Positions 1-7,441 of a stretch of 64,000 bases of DNA are shown here, piece by piece (position 1 is the first letter of the stretch; each line of letters begins with the position of its first letter). A program made the position numbers and the translations under genes. Source of the DNA: Nisaea acidiphila (GTDB lineage Bacteria > Pseudomonadota > Alphaproteobacteria > Thalassobaculales > Thalassobaculaceae); assembly GCF_024662015.1 (NCBI RefSeq), contig NZ_CP102480.1, positions 3,273,501-3,337,500 of the forward strand, read 5' to 3'. Under the pieces are notes generated by a model. It was given only the letters and a program-made list of their open reading frames with translations, ran no database searches and was not told the DNA's origin.

Positions 1-723
1 GGCGAGAGCGGTCTGGCTCAGCGGCTCTTCCAGATTGGCTTCCATTTCCGCAATGACGGCGATCAGCTTCGGATGGCTGACCCCGAGACGGGCGCGCAGC
101 TCCATGCGCTGATGGTCGTGCGGCTCGCGGATGCGGTCGTGGATGAACTGCTCCGAGACTTCGTTCGCCAGCTTGAAGCCGTGCTGACGGGCGATCAGGT
201 GCAGCATCATGTCGAGCGCCGCGGTCCCGCCGGAACAGGTAAAGCGATCGCGGTCGATCTCGAACAGGTCGGAGGTCACGTCGATCTCGGGGAATTCCTC
301 GGTGAAACCGCCAAGATTTTCCCAATGGATCGTGCAGCGGCGATCCTCCAGCAATCCGGCCCGGGCCAGCACGTGGGCGCCGGTGCACACAGAGCCGACC
401 GCCGCGCCCTGTCGAGACAAGCGGCGCAGCGCGCCGAATACGCGGTCGTTCCTGTAGTGGTGTGCGTCGATCCCCGAGGCGACGATGATGACATCGGAAT
501 CCTTGAGGTCGAAGATCGAGCCGACGGTCATGACCTCGACGCCGTTGCTGGCTGCGACCGGACTGCCGTCCTCGCCGAAAACGCGCCAGTGATAGAGCGT
601 CTTTCCGGCCATCCGGTTCGCCGAGCGCAGTGGCTCGACCGCCGCGGTAAAGGGAAGCAGCGAGAAGTTCGGCGTCAGAAAAAAGTCAACGGTTAGCGGA
701 ACGTCGTTAGGGTCGTCGAACAT
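1..723 (-). CDS. GlxA/CdhR-type AraC-family transcriptional regulator (3' end outside window)
   Basis: Reading the minus strand from the ATG at 723 gives an open frame of 241 codons that leaves the window at base 1. Residues about 9-175 form a DJ-1/PfpI (class I glutamine amidotransferase-like) sensor domain. Its cysteine elbow is SVCTGAHVLARAGLL (Cys113), followed by CTIHWEN, the usual signature of GlxA-like regulators. The C-terminal AraC helix-turn-helix is only beginning at the edge. A purine-rich GGCGGAGAG precedes the start. In this family GbdR and CdhR control glycine betaine and carnitine catabolism, but the effector here cannot be read from sequence. It would fit the one-carbon genes further right, which is inference. 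The product is partial. Confidence 0.85.
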   Translation of the reverse strand, partial: MFDDPNDVPLTVDFFLTPNFSLLPFTAAVEPLRSANRMAGKTLYHWRVFGEDGSPVAASNGVEVMTVGSIFDLKDSDVIIVASGIDAHHYRNDRVFGALRRLSRQGAAVGSVCTGAHVLARAGLLEDRRCTIHWENLGGFTEEFPEIDVTSDLFEIDRDRFTCSGGTAALDMMLHLIARQHGFKLANEVSEQFIHDRIREPHDHQRMELRARLGVSHPKLIAVIAEMEANLEEPLSQTALA

Positions 724-915
724 TCGTGGTCGTACTCTCCGCCGAGCGGGTTCTTGTTTTTGCTTCCCGTCCCATGCCGGCACGTCGCGAAAAGGATAAA
801 TCCAAGTTGGGGGTGCCGAGCAATGAAAATAAGGCGTTGAGCTTCGTTTTCGATAGCTAGGATCGCCTTGTGCGTCGTGTGCTGGATACTAGGTCGGGAA
901 TAGGCGATTTCTTCT
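724..915. other. Divergent intergenic region between the regulator and the ferredoxin-like gene
   Basis: About 190 bases separate two divergent starts, so promoters for both genes must lie here. I see no open frame with family resemblance and no clear operator palindrome. Confidence 0.4.
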
Positions 916-1617
916 ATGGGTAAAGGCTCGGAAACAGGCGGGTACGATTCACTGTATGGCTTGATCGGTATGAGCCTCTCGGCGAGCGGAATGAGTCTTA
1001 GAGGGGGATTTCATCCGGATCGGGGGGAGGTCGTGCTCGAATCGGGCGAGCTTGTCGAAACCGTATTGCTCGTCGGGCATTCGGGTTCACGGATCTGGGC
1101 TAGTTTCACCGCTGCCGGAACGGCTGGGCCCGATCCGCTGGATGCATGGAGCCGAACCTCGATCCGGCGGGTTGCCGAGGAGTATGGCGGTCATGTCGTG
1201 ATGCCTTCGGATGGGCCGCCCTATTGGCCGTTCCAGCGCTGGGCGATGCGCGCCGAACCGGTGTTTCCGTCGCCGCTTGGAATCCTCATTCATCCCGAGT
1301 TCGGTCTCTGGCACGGCTATCGCGGCGCGTTGTTATTCGAACGCCGTCTGGATCTTCCGGAGCCGGTCTCCGCGCGCAGTCCTTGCGAGACTTGCGTCGA
1401 TCGTCCTTGTCTCCACACCTGTCCGGTCGGGGCGTTCGGCGATCGCGGTTACGATGTGATGTCCTGCCGTGCGCATCTGCGTTCCGGTGAGGGGGCGGAA
1501 TGTCTCACCGGATCCTGTCTTGCGCGCCGCGCCTGTCCGGTCGGCGTCGAGTACCGCTATGAGAGCGACCACGCCGCGTTCCATATGGCGGCGTTTCTGG
1601 ACGGCTTGCCCGGATAG
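916..1617 (+). CDS. Dicluster 4Fe-4S ferredoxin-like protein
   Basis: This 233-residue protein has a cysteine-free N-terminal half with a VLLVGHSGSRIW motif (about 50-61). The C-terminal half has two cysteine groups: C157-x2-C160-x4-C165-x3-C169-P, and C184 with C196, C201 and C207-P. That spacing fits two cubane 4Fe-4S clusters. The layout is distantly reminiscent of epoxyqueuosine reductase (QueG)-like proteins, in which an N-terminal domain precedes a ferredoxin module, but it is much shorter than QueG and lacks HEAT repeats. No signal peptide is visible, so it is probably cytoplasmic. It is followed 4 bases later by a perfect hairpin and probably forms a single-gene transcript. The partner and reaction are unknown. 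Confidence 0.7.
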   Translation: MGKGSETGGYDSLYGLIGMSLSASGMSLRGGFHPDRGEVVLESGELVETVLLVGHSGSRIWASFTAAGTAGPDPLDAWSRTSIRRVAEEYGGHVVMPSDGPPYWPFQRWAMRAEPVFPSPLGILIHPEFGLWHGYRGALLFERRLDLPEPVSARSPCETCVDRPCLHTCPVGAFGDRGYDVMSCRAHLRSGEGAECLTGSCLARRACPVGVEYRYESDHAAFHMAAFLDGLPG

Positions 1618-1621
1618 CAAA

Positions 1622-1644
1622 ACGGCCGGTCTGGGACCGGCCGT
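1622..1644 (+). terminator. Perfect 10-bp hairpin after the ferredoxin-like gene
   Basis: ACGGCCGGTC (1622-1631) pairs perfectly with GACCGGCCGT (1635-1644) across a 3-base loop. It lies between the ends of two convergent genes and no U-tract follows, so it may act on both strands. Confidence 0.55.
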
Positions 1645-1667
1645 CTGCATATCCTCGTTCGCGCCGT

Positions 1668-2234
1668 TCAGGGCACTTCGGAAATCGATTCCAGCTGGGA
1701 TTCCGGCGGCGCGGCGGTGCCGCCCGCTTTCGTCACCGCCTGATCGAGATCGAGCTGCGAGCAGAGACCGAGCAGCACCGGATGGCGGGCCGTAATGTTC
1801 TGGGAGTTCCAGTGAGTCCGGTCGCGGACTTTGTTGATCGTGTCCTTGGTCGTGCCGACCAGCTTGGCGATCTGCGCGTCTTTTAGTTCCGGATGGTGTT
1901 TGACCAGCCAGGCGATGGCGTCCGGCTTGTCGCCGCGCTTGGAAACCGGAACATATTTCGGCCCCTTGGAGCGCGCCTGCGGCTTCGGCAGGGTACTCAC
2001 CTGCATCTTCATACGGTAGGACGTGTCTTCCTGCGCCTTGTCGATTTCGCCCCGGTCGAGCTGTCCGTTCTGTACCGGATCGATGCCCTGGATACCGTAG
2101 CTCACTTCGCCGTCGGCGATGGCCTGGACCTCAAGCGAATGCAGGCCGCAGAAGTCGGCGATCTGCTCGAAGGTCAGCGCGGTATTGTCGATCAGCCAGA
2201 CGGCGGTGGCCTTCGGCATCAGCGGTTGCGCCAT
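1668..2234 (-). CDS. trcR: DUF1013 protein, TrcR-type cell-cycle transcriptional regulator
   Basis: The 188-residue product matches the alphaproteobacterial DUF1013 family throughout. Hallmarks are the N-terminal MPKATAVWLIDNTALTFEQIA segment (about 6-26), the GIQGIDP segment near 47-53, and a basic middle followed by a helix-turn-helix-like stretch (PDAIAWLVKHHPELKDAQIAKLVGTTKDTI, about 104-133). The family is nearly confined to Alphaproteobacteria and is called TrcR in databases for its proposed cell-cycle role. The C-terminal 35 residues are low in conservation. It is divergent from the DUF1192 gene, and the shared 190-base spacer presumably holds both promoters. The start at 2234 has a GGAGATATC-type purine-rich region just upstream. 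Confidence 0.85.
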   Translation of the reverse strand: MAQPLMPKATAVWLIDNTALTFEQIADFCGLHSLEVQAIADGEVSYGIQGIDPVQNGQLDRGEIDKAQEDTSYRMKMQVSTLPKPQARSKGPKYVPVSKRGDKPDAIAWLVKHHPELKDAQIAKLVGTTKDTINKVRDRTHWNSQNITARHPVLLGLCSQLDLDQAVTKAGGTAAPPESQLESISEVP

Positions 2235-2426
2235 GATATCTCCTTTGACGGACTGCGCTGCCTACATCCAGCCAGCGGATCCGTTCTTGCTTGGTTTTCC
2301 GAATTGTTCTGAATGGTGGATATATAGACCAAGATGCGAGAGGGTCCAATCATTAGTCTCCGGAAATGGCCTCAAGACGGCGCGATTTCCGGGGCAGGGA
2401 CCGCAACCGACCGGACGACGGGAGAC

Positions 2427-2615
2427 ATGACCGTGGATTTCGAAGATCTGGAGCCGAAAAACAAGCTGCGCAAGAAGGTCGATCTCTCGACCTGGAACAT
2501 CGAGGATCTCGAAGAATATATCGAGAATATGAAAGCGGAGATTGTCCGAGCGGAAGCGGCGATCGCGGAAAAGCAGTCGGTAAGCTCCGCGGCGGAATCC
2601 CTCTTCAAACGCTAG
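2427..2615 (+). CDS. DUF1192 family small protein
   Basis: This 62-residue protein begins at the ATG at 2427, preceded by GGGAG. The open frame extends upstream, but family members begin at this MTVDFEDLEP-like position. The core WNIEDLEEYIENMKAEIVRAEAAI (about 23-46) is the family signature and is predicted to be a single amphipathic helix or short coiled coil. Function is unknown. In related genomes DUF1192 genes often sit near 3-hydroxybutyrate or envelope genes; here a dehydrogenase follows 84 bases downstream. No membrane segment or signal peptide is visible. Confidence 0.8.
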   Translation: MTVDFEDLEPKNKLRKKVDLSTWNIEDLEEYIENMKAEIVRAEAAIAEKQSVSSAAESLFKR

Positions 2616-2699
2616 AGGCGGCCCGACGGCGCTTGCGGCGCGGCCGCAATCGCTATATCGCAGGTGCGGTAATCTCACGATTTGTACGGGAACAGGCTC

Positions 2700-3479
2700 A
2701 TGCAGGGAAAGACGGCGCTCGTCACCGGTTCGACCAGCGGGATCGGCGCGGCCATGGCCGCCGCGTTCGCGGCAGAGGGCGCGAATATCGTCATCAACGG
2801 ACTTGGCGATGCGGCCGATATCGAGAAGGGCCGTGCCGCCCTGGAAGCCGATTATGGCGTCTCCGTGCTCTATCACGGCGCGGATATGACCAAGCCGGAC
2901 GAGATCGCCGACATGGTCCGTGCTGCGGAGGACCGTTTCGGCTCCGTCGACGTGCTGGTGAACAATGCGGGTATCCAGCATACCGACCCGATCGAGGATT
3001 TTCCGGTCGACCGCTGGAACGCCGTCATTGCGATCAATCTCTCCTCCGCCTTCCACACGATGCGGGCCGCACTTCCGGGAATGCAGAAGCGGGGCTGGGG
3101 CCGGATCATCAATATCGCCTCGGCGCATGGGATCGTCGCGTCCGTCAACAAGTCGGCCTATGTTGCCGCCAAGCACGGAATCGTAGGCCTGACCAAGGTG
3201 GCTGCGTTGGAGAATGCCCAGTCGGGTGTGACGTGCAACGCGATTTGCCCCGGCTGGGTGAAGACGCCTCTGGTTGTCGCGCAGATCGAGGCGCGGGCGG
3301 AGAAGAACGGCACCAGCATCGAGCGGGAAACCCAGGCCCTGCTGCTCGAGAAGCAGCCGTCCGGACAGTTCACCACGGTCGAGCAACTCGCGGGAGCGGC
3401 TGTCTTCCTTTGTAGCGAGGCGGCCAGCAACATGACAGGGACCACGATGACTCTCGATGGCGGCTGGACCGCGCAATAA
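2700..3479 (+). CDS. bdhA: 3-hydroxybutyrate dehydrogenase, copy 1
   Basis: This is a 259-residue classical short-chain dehydrogenase that oxidises (R)-3-hydroxybutyrate to acetoacetate with NAD+, a step in polyhydroxybutyrate breakdown. Visible motifs, numbered from the ATG at 2700, are the TGSTSGIG nucleotide loop (9-16), NNAG (about 89-92), and the catalytic triad Ser141, Tyr154 and Lys158. The C-terminal MTGTTMTLDGGWTAQ ending is typical of this enzyme. An in-frame TTG lies 18 bases upstream, but the ATG gives the normal family N-terminus. It is followed 21 bases later by a close paralogue on the same strand, so the two probably form one transcript. Confidence 0.93.
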   Translation: MQGKTALVTGSTSGIGAAMAAAFAAEGANIVINGLGDAADIEKGRAALEADYGVSVLYHGADMTKPDEIADMVRAAEDRFGSVDVLVNNAGIQHTDPIEDFPVDRWNAVIAINLSSAFHTMRAALPGMQKRGWGRIINIASAHGIVASVNKSAYVAAKHGIVGLTKVAALENAQSGVTCNAICPGWVKTPLVVAQIEARAEKNGTSIERETQALLLEKQPSGQFTTVEQLAGAAVFLCSEAASNMTGTTMTLDGGWTAQ

Positions 3480-3500
3480 GACGCGAAGCGGAGGCGCCTC

Positions 3501-4280
3501 ATGAGAGGGAAGACCGTTATCGTCACCGGTTCGACCAGCGGAATCGGCGCGGCGCTCGCAGGCGCCTTTGCCGGTACCGGCGCGACCGTCGTGCTGAACG
3601 GTCTTGGCGGAGCCGAAGAGATCGAGGCGGCGCGCCGCACCCTCGCTGAAAGACATGGTGTGGAGGTGCTCTATCACGGCGCGGACATGACCCGCCCGGA
3701 GGAGATCTCGGACCTTATCGCAAGCACCGAGCGGCGTTTTGGCGCGGTCGATATTCTGGTCAACAACGCCGGCGTCCAGCATACCGACCGCATCGAGGAC
3801 TTCCCGCCGGAGAAGTGGGATGCGCTGATCGCGATCAATCTGACGGCAGTTTTCCATGCGACGGCTGCCGCGCTGCCGCTGATGAAGCGCAAGGGATGGG
3901 GGCGGGTCATCAATGTCGCCTCGAACCATGCCTTTGGCGGAGGTGTCACCAAATGCGCCTATGTCGCGACCAAACACGCGGTTCTGGGGCTAACGAAGGT
4001 GACGGCTCTTGAGACCGCCGGGAGCGGCATCACCTGCAACGCGATCTGTCCCGGTTGGGTGAAGACGCCTCTCGTGGATGCTCAGATCGAGGCACGGGCA
4101 GCGCGGGACGGTCTCGACATCGAGGAGGCAACTTGGCGGTTGCTGATCGAGCAACAGCCCTCTGGCCGGTTCACGATGTTCGAGCAGCTCGGCGCCGCCG
4201 CGCTCTTTCTGGCGAGCGATGCGGCGGCGAACATGACGGGGAGCAGCATCACCCAGGATGGGGGATGGACTGCGCTCTAA
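3501..4280 (+). CDS. 3-hydroxybutyrate dehydrogenase paralogue, copy 2
   Basis: A second 259-residue short-chain dehydrogenase lies 21 bases after copy 1. It has the same length and the same triad positions (Ser141, Tyr154, Lys158), and TGSTSGIG at 9-16. The two proteins align without gaps over nearly their whole length but differ at many positions, notably around residues 142-152 (SNHAFGGGVTKC here, SAHGIVASVNKS in copy 1) beside the active site. That pattern is what an old tandem duplication with possible substrate divergence would leave. AGCGGAGG precedes the ATG. A strong hairpin follows the stop. It is likely a 3-hydroxyacid dehydrogenase, but identical specificity to copy 1 is not assured. 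Confidence 0.88.
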   Translation: MRGKTVIVTGSTSGIGAALAGAFAGTGATVVLNGLGGAEEIEAARRTLAERHGVEVLYHGADMTRPEEISDLIASTERRFGAVDILVNNAGVQHTDRIEDFPPEKWDALIAINLTAVFHATAAALPLMKRKGWGRVINVASNHAFGGGVTKCAYVATKHAVLGLTKVTALETAGSGITCNAICPGWVKTPLVDAQIEARAARDGLDIEEATWRLLIEQQPSGRFTMFEQLGAAALFLASDAAANMTGSSITQDGGWTAL

Positions 4281-4296
4281 GCGCTCAGAAAGCAAA

Positions 4297-4321
4297 CACC
4301 CGCCGAGTTTTTCGGCGGGTG
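4297..4321 (+). terminator. Intrinsic-terminator-like hairpin after the bdh pair
   Basis: CACCCGCCGA (4297-4306) pairs perfectly with TCGGCGGGTG (4312-4321) around a GTTTT loop. It lies between the convergent bdh and ydcH ends and can serve both. No long U-tract follows on the plus strand. Confidence 0.65.
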
Positions 4322-4367
4322 ATGATGGCTTTCGGGGGTGAAAGCTCTCTACAGGCACATTGGTGTT

Positions 4368-4532
4368 CTAGGGCCGGAGATTGCTCATTTCGTCCTTGAT
4401 CGCGAGTTTCATCCGTTTGATTTCCGCGATTACCGAGCTGTCCGGCATGGGTCTGGTACGTTCGACTTCGAGATTGCGTTCCAGAGATGCGTGGCGTTCC
4501 TTAAGCGATTCGATACGCTCTGCTTCTGCCAT
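4368..4532 (-). CDS. YdcH/DUF465 family small protein
   Basis: A 54-residue, highly charged protein (MAEAERIESLKERHASLER...) of the DUF465/YdcH family, predicted to be one continuous helix with coiled-coil character. The start at 4532 is fixed by a textbook AAAGGAGGG seven to eight bases upstream; the open frame reaches further but without family similarity. Members are abundant small cytoplasmic proteins of unknown role. It converges on the second dehydrogenase, with a shared hairpin between them. Confidence 0.85.
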   Translation of the reverse strand: MAEAERIESLKERHASLERNLEVERTRPMPDSSVIAEIKRMKLAIKDEMSNLRP

Positions 4533-4688
4533 GCCCAATACCCTCCTTTGTTTTGTCGTGAGAGTTTCCTCGAACAATTAGAGGATAGGTGTCTTTTGGG
4601 GCTTGCGCAATCATTCTGCCTCGGGCATGTTGCGCGGTTTTTTGGTTAAAGGGTGCAACGCACTGGATTCGCGAAGCAAATTCTTTTC

Positions 4689-5285
4689 ATGAGAAAATCA
4701 CAAAAAAAGAGGCTGATTGTCGGCATCAGCGGGGCGTCCGGAGTGATCTACGGCGTGCGCTTGCTGGAGTTGCTGAAGTCGCTCCCCGACGAAGAAAAGG
4801 TGGAAACCCACCTGATCATGAGCCGCGCCGCGGAGGTTACGCTGGCACATGAAACCAGCCTCAAGGTCCGAGATGTCGAGGCGCTTGCGGACGTCGTGCA
4901 TGCCAACAAGGATATCGGGGCATCCGTGGCGTCCGGGTCGTTCCGCTCGCTCGGCATGATCATCGCGCCCTGTTCGATGAAGAGCCTCGCCGAGATCGCC
5001 ACAGGTGTGACCGATACATTACTGTCACGTGCCGCCGATGTGGTGCTGAAGGAGCGCCGGCGCCTGGTCTGCATGGTGCGTGAAACGCCACTCCATTCCG
5101 GTCACCTGCGGAACATGCTCGCGCTCTCCGATATGGGGGCGGTGATCGCACCGCCCGTGCCCGCCTTCTATGCCAAGCCGGAGACGATCGAAGACATGGT
5201 CGACCATTCTCTCGGCCGTACCCTCGATCTGTTCGATCTCGACAGCGGTACGGTGCATCGCTGGAAGGATGGGGAGAGCCGGTGA
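4689..5285 (+). CDS. ubiX: Flavin prenyltransferase UbiX
   Basis: This 198-residue protein attaches a dimethylallyl group to FMN to make the prenylated flavin cofactor used by the UbiD decarboxylase, which acts in ubiquinone synthesis. The N-terminal GISGASG loop (about 11-17) binds flavin phosphate. The family blocks APCSMKSLAEIATG and the RRLVCMVRETPLHSGHLRNM helix are intact. Length and motif order match the family. The ATG at 4689 gives a normal N-terminus; the frame is open a further 36 bases upstream. The stop overlaps the start of the following GNAT gene by 3 bases in a GTGA arrangement, indicating translational coupling. Confidence 0.95.
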   Translation: MRKSQKKRLIVGISGASGVIYGVRLLELLKSLPDEEKVETHLIMSRAAEVTLAHETSLKVRDVEALADVVHANKDIGASVASGSFRSLGMIIAPCSMKSLAEIATGVTDTLLSRAADVVLKERRRLVCMVRETPLHSGHLRNMLALSDMGAVIAPPVPAFYAKPETIEDMVDHSLGRTLDLFDLDSGTVHRWKDGESR

Positions 5286-5800
5286 GCGGCTTTGCAATCC
5301 GACGGCTGGAGGCGGGTGACGCCGGTGCGTTCCTCGCGCTGAGGCAGCTGGCGCTCGAATCTTGCCCGGCAGCTTTCGGCGCCGCTCCCGAGGATGATTT
5401 TCTGCAATCCGAAGCGGATGTGCGCACACTTTTCGCGCGCCGCGGGGATGGGGCGGTATTCGGAGGGTTCGCGGAGAGGCTCGTCGGATGTGCGGGTTTC
5501 TATCGCGACAAAAAGATCAAGGAGCGCCACAAGGCCCATCTCTGGACCATGTTCGTCGAACCGGAATTTCGCGGCCGGGGGGTGGCCCGGGCGTTGCTTG
5601 AAGCGGTCCTCGCTCATTGCGCCCGGACCGAGGGTGTTACCGACATACATCTTGGTGTTTCGGACCGGGCGTCCGCGGCACGGGCGCTCTACGAGGGATT
5701 CGGCTTCGTCGCCTGGGGCGTGGAGCCCAGAGCGCTTCAATTTCAGGATGTTACGGTTTCACTAAGGCACATGGTTCTCACGATACGCCACGCTGAATAA
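5282..5800 (+). CDS. GNAT family N-acetyltransferase
   Basis: A 172-residue GNAT fold protein starting with GTG inside the ubiX stop. The acetyl-CoA binding motif is visible as FVEPEFRGRGVARALLEAVLAHC (about 92-114; RGRGVA is the pyrophosphate loop). A C-terminal RALYEGFGFVAWGVEPRAL segment is typical of small-molecule or protein N-acyltransferases. The substrate cannot be inferred. Its coupling to ubiX may simply reflect co-transcription. Confidence 0.85.
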   Translation: MSGFAIRRLEAGDAGAFLALRQLALESCPAAFGAAPEDDFLQSEADVRTLFARRGDGAVFGGFAERLVGCAGFYRDKKIKERHKAHLWTMFVEPEFRGRGVARALLEAVLAHCARTEGVTDIHLGVSDRASAARALYEGFGFVAWGVEPRALQFQDVTVSLRHMVLTIRHAE

Positions 5801-6129
5801 GGCGCTGCGCAACGTTCGATTGAACCGTTCGATGTCACATTTCTGTCGCCCCGCTGACTCTGACTTGACATTTCCTCTGGGGGCTTTACCGTCTGTCCCG
5901 GGCAAGTTGAACAGGGTGCTCAAAGTCTAAAAAAGAATACAAAAAGGGCCGCGCTTCGGCGCGGTCCTTTGATTCTGGAGCGGTGGTTCCGAGGCGGCGT
6001 TCGAACCCTCCGGGAATCACCCCGAGCACCCTCCGCCCGCCCCCTTATCTGTCTTTCCTTGCGTCCCGCTCGGCATCCGTTGAAGATCGCCGCAAAATAC
6101 GACCGGCGCCCATCAGGGAGGGACAGAGG
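5801..6129. other. 329-bp intergenic region with hairpins, no recognised gene
   Basis: The first 130 bases contain a TTGACA hexamer near 5873 that could be a -35 element; no strong -10 follows. An A-rich run leads into a GC hairpin at 5946-5967. After it, bases 5970-6024 can fold into a long imperfect stem (TGATTC with GAATCA, GGAG with CTCC, GGTTC with GAACC). The right end holds the metY leader and its ribosome site AGGGAGGG. No known riboswitch core could be matched by eye. Confidence 0.45.
5946..5967 (-). terminator. Hairpin with U-tract on the minus strand
   Basis: GGGCCGCGC (5946-5954) and GCGCGGTCC (5959-5967) form a 9-bp stem with one G-U pair and a TTCG loop. The plus strand carries AAAAA just before it, so a minus-strand transcript would end in UUUUU, the stronger orientation. 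No minus-strand gene is recognised just upstream. On the plus strand it could still end the ubiX-GNAT transcript. Confidence 0.6.
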
Positions 6130-7437
6130 ATGGCTTCCGACGGCAATCTTTTCGGGTTCGACACGCTCGCCTTGCATGCGGGCCAGCAACCGGACAGCGA
6201 TACCGGCGCACGTGCGGTGCCGATCTATCAGACAACGTCTTACGTGTTCCGCGACGTCGAGCATGCGGCCTCCTTGTTCAACCTCGAGCGGGCCGGGCAT
6301 ATCTATTCCCGCATCTCCAATCCGACAGTCGCGGTGCTAGAGGAGCGGGTTGCCGCGCTCGAGGGCGGGGTCGGCGCGGTCGCGACGGCGAGCGGGCACG
6401 CGGCGCTGCATCTCGCGATCGCGACCCTGATGGGGGCCGGTTCCCATATCGTCGCGTCCAGCGCGCTTTATGGCGGTAGCCACAACCTTTTCAGCCACAC
6501 GCTCCCGCGCTTCGGCATCGAGACCACAAAGGTGCATCCGCGCGACATAGAGGGCTTCCGGAAGGCGATCCGGCCGGAAACCCGGCTGGTCTTCGCCGAA
6601 ACGATCGGGAATCCGGGCCTTGAGGTCCTGGACATCGAGGCGCTTGCCGAAGTGGCGCATGAAGCGGGCATTCCGCTGATGATCGATTCCACTTTCACAA
6701 CGCCCTATCTTTGCCGTCCCTTCGACCATGGCGCCGATCTGATTATGCATTCGGCGACCAAATGGCTCGGCGGGCACGGTGTTGCGATCGGCGGCGTGCT
6801 GGTCGACGGCGGGCGTTTCGACTGGGAGGCGTCGGGTAAATTCCCGACCCTGACCGAGCCTTATGCCGGCTATCACGGGCTCGATTTCGCCGAGGAGTTC
6901 GGCCCGCAGGCCTTCTGCATGCGGGCGCGGGCCGAGGGGCTGCGCGATTTCGGTGCCTGTCTCTCGCCGCAGAACGCCTTTCATCTGATGCAGGGCATCG
7001 AAACCCTGCCGCTGCGGATGGACCGCCATGTTGCCAACGCGCGCAAGGTTGCGGCCTTCCTCGAAGATTCCGAAGCGGTCGAATGGGTGCTCTATCCGGA
7101 GCTGGACAGCCACCCCGACAAGGCGCTCGCGCAGCGCCTGATGCCGAAAGGCGCGGGCTCGATGATCGCTTTCGGCATCAAGGGCGGCCGGGATGCGGGC
7201 AAGACTTTTATCGAACGGCTCGGGGTCTGGTCGCATCTCGCCAATGTCGGCGACGCGAAGTCGCTGGTCATCCATCCGGCCAGCACCACGCATCAGCAGA
7301 TGGATGCGGAGATGATGAAGGCTGCGGGTCTGTCGGAAGACCTCGTGCGGCTCTCGGTCGGTCTGGAAGATGCGGACGACCTGATCGCCGATCTGAAACA
7401 GGCGCTGCGCGCCGCAACCATGCGCAAGGCGGGATAA
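6130..7437 (+). CDS. metY: O-acetylhomoserine sulfhydrylase (aminocarboxypropyltransferase)
   Basis: A 435-residue PLP enzyme of the Cys/Met metabolism family that makes homocysteine from O-acetyl- or O-succinylhomoserine and sulfide. Motifs are the N-terminal TLALHAGQQPDSDTGARAVPIYQTTSYVF block, YSRISNPT (about 59-66), the PLP-stacking ALYGG, the PLP-binding Asp186, and Lys211 in HSATKWLGGHG. The length suits MetY/MetZ rather than the shorter cystathionine synthases. AGGGAGGGACAGAGG precedes the ATG at 6130; an upstream in-frame extension to 5983 crosses a hairpin and is not believed. It starts a four-base-spaced run with the alpha/beta hydrolase and thioesterase genes. Confidence 0.93.
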   Translation: MASDGNLFGFDTLALHAGQQPDSDTGARAVPIYQTTSYVFRDVEHAASLFNLERAGHIYSRISNPTVAVLEERVAALEGGVGAVATASGHAALHLAIATLMGAGSHIVASSALYGGSHNLFSHTLPRFGIETTKVHPRDIEGFRKAIRPETRLVFAETIGNPGLEVLDIEALAEVAHEAGIPLMIDSTFTTPYLCRPFDHGADLIMHSATKWLGGHGVAIGGVLVDGGRFDWEASGKFPTLTEPYAGYHGLDFAEEFGPQAFCMRARAEGLRDFGACLSPQNAFHLMQGIETLPLRMDRHVANARKVAAFLEDSEAVEWVLYPELDSHPDKALAQRLMPKGAGSMIAFGIKGGRDAGKTFIERLGVWSHLANVGDAKSLVIHPASTTHQQMDAEMMKAAGLSEDLVRLSVGLEDADDLIADLKQALRAATMRKAG

Positions 7438-7441
7438 GAAG

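Noticed and set aside
2262..3977. 571-codon minus-strand frame
   Set aside because: Antisense to both dehydrogenases and to the DUF1192 gene; the apparent internal repeat simply mirrors the tandem paralogues.
5970..6060. tRNA or tmRNA gene on the minus strand
   Set aside because: The GTTCGAAC and CCA-like ends are present, but the T-stem does not pair and no acceptor or anticodon stem could be found upstream.
5870..6129. SAM-type riboswitch ahead of metY
   Set aside because: The position would suit SAM-II, but its conserved core and pseudoknot could not be matched by eye; left as an unexplained structured leader.
5983..6129. N-terminal extension of metY to 5983
   Set aside because: The extension is not conserved in the family, and a strong ribosome site precedes the ATG at 6130.
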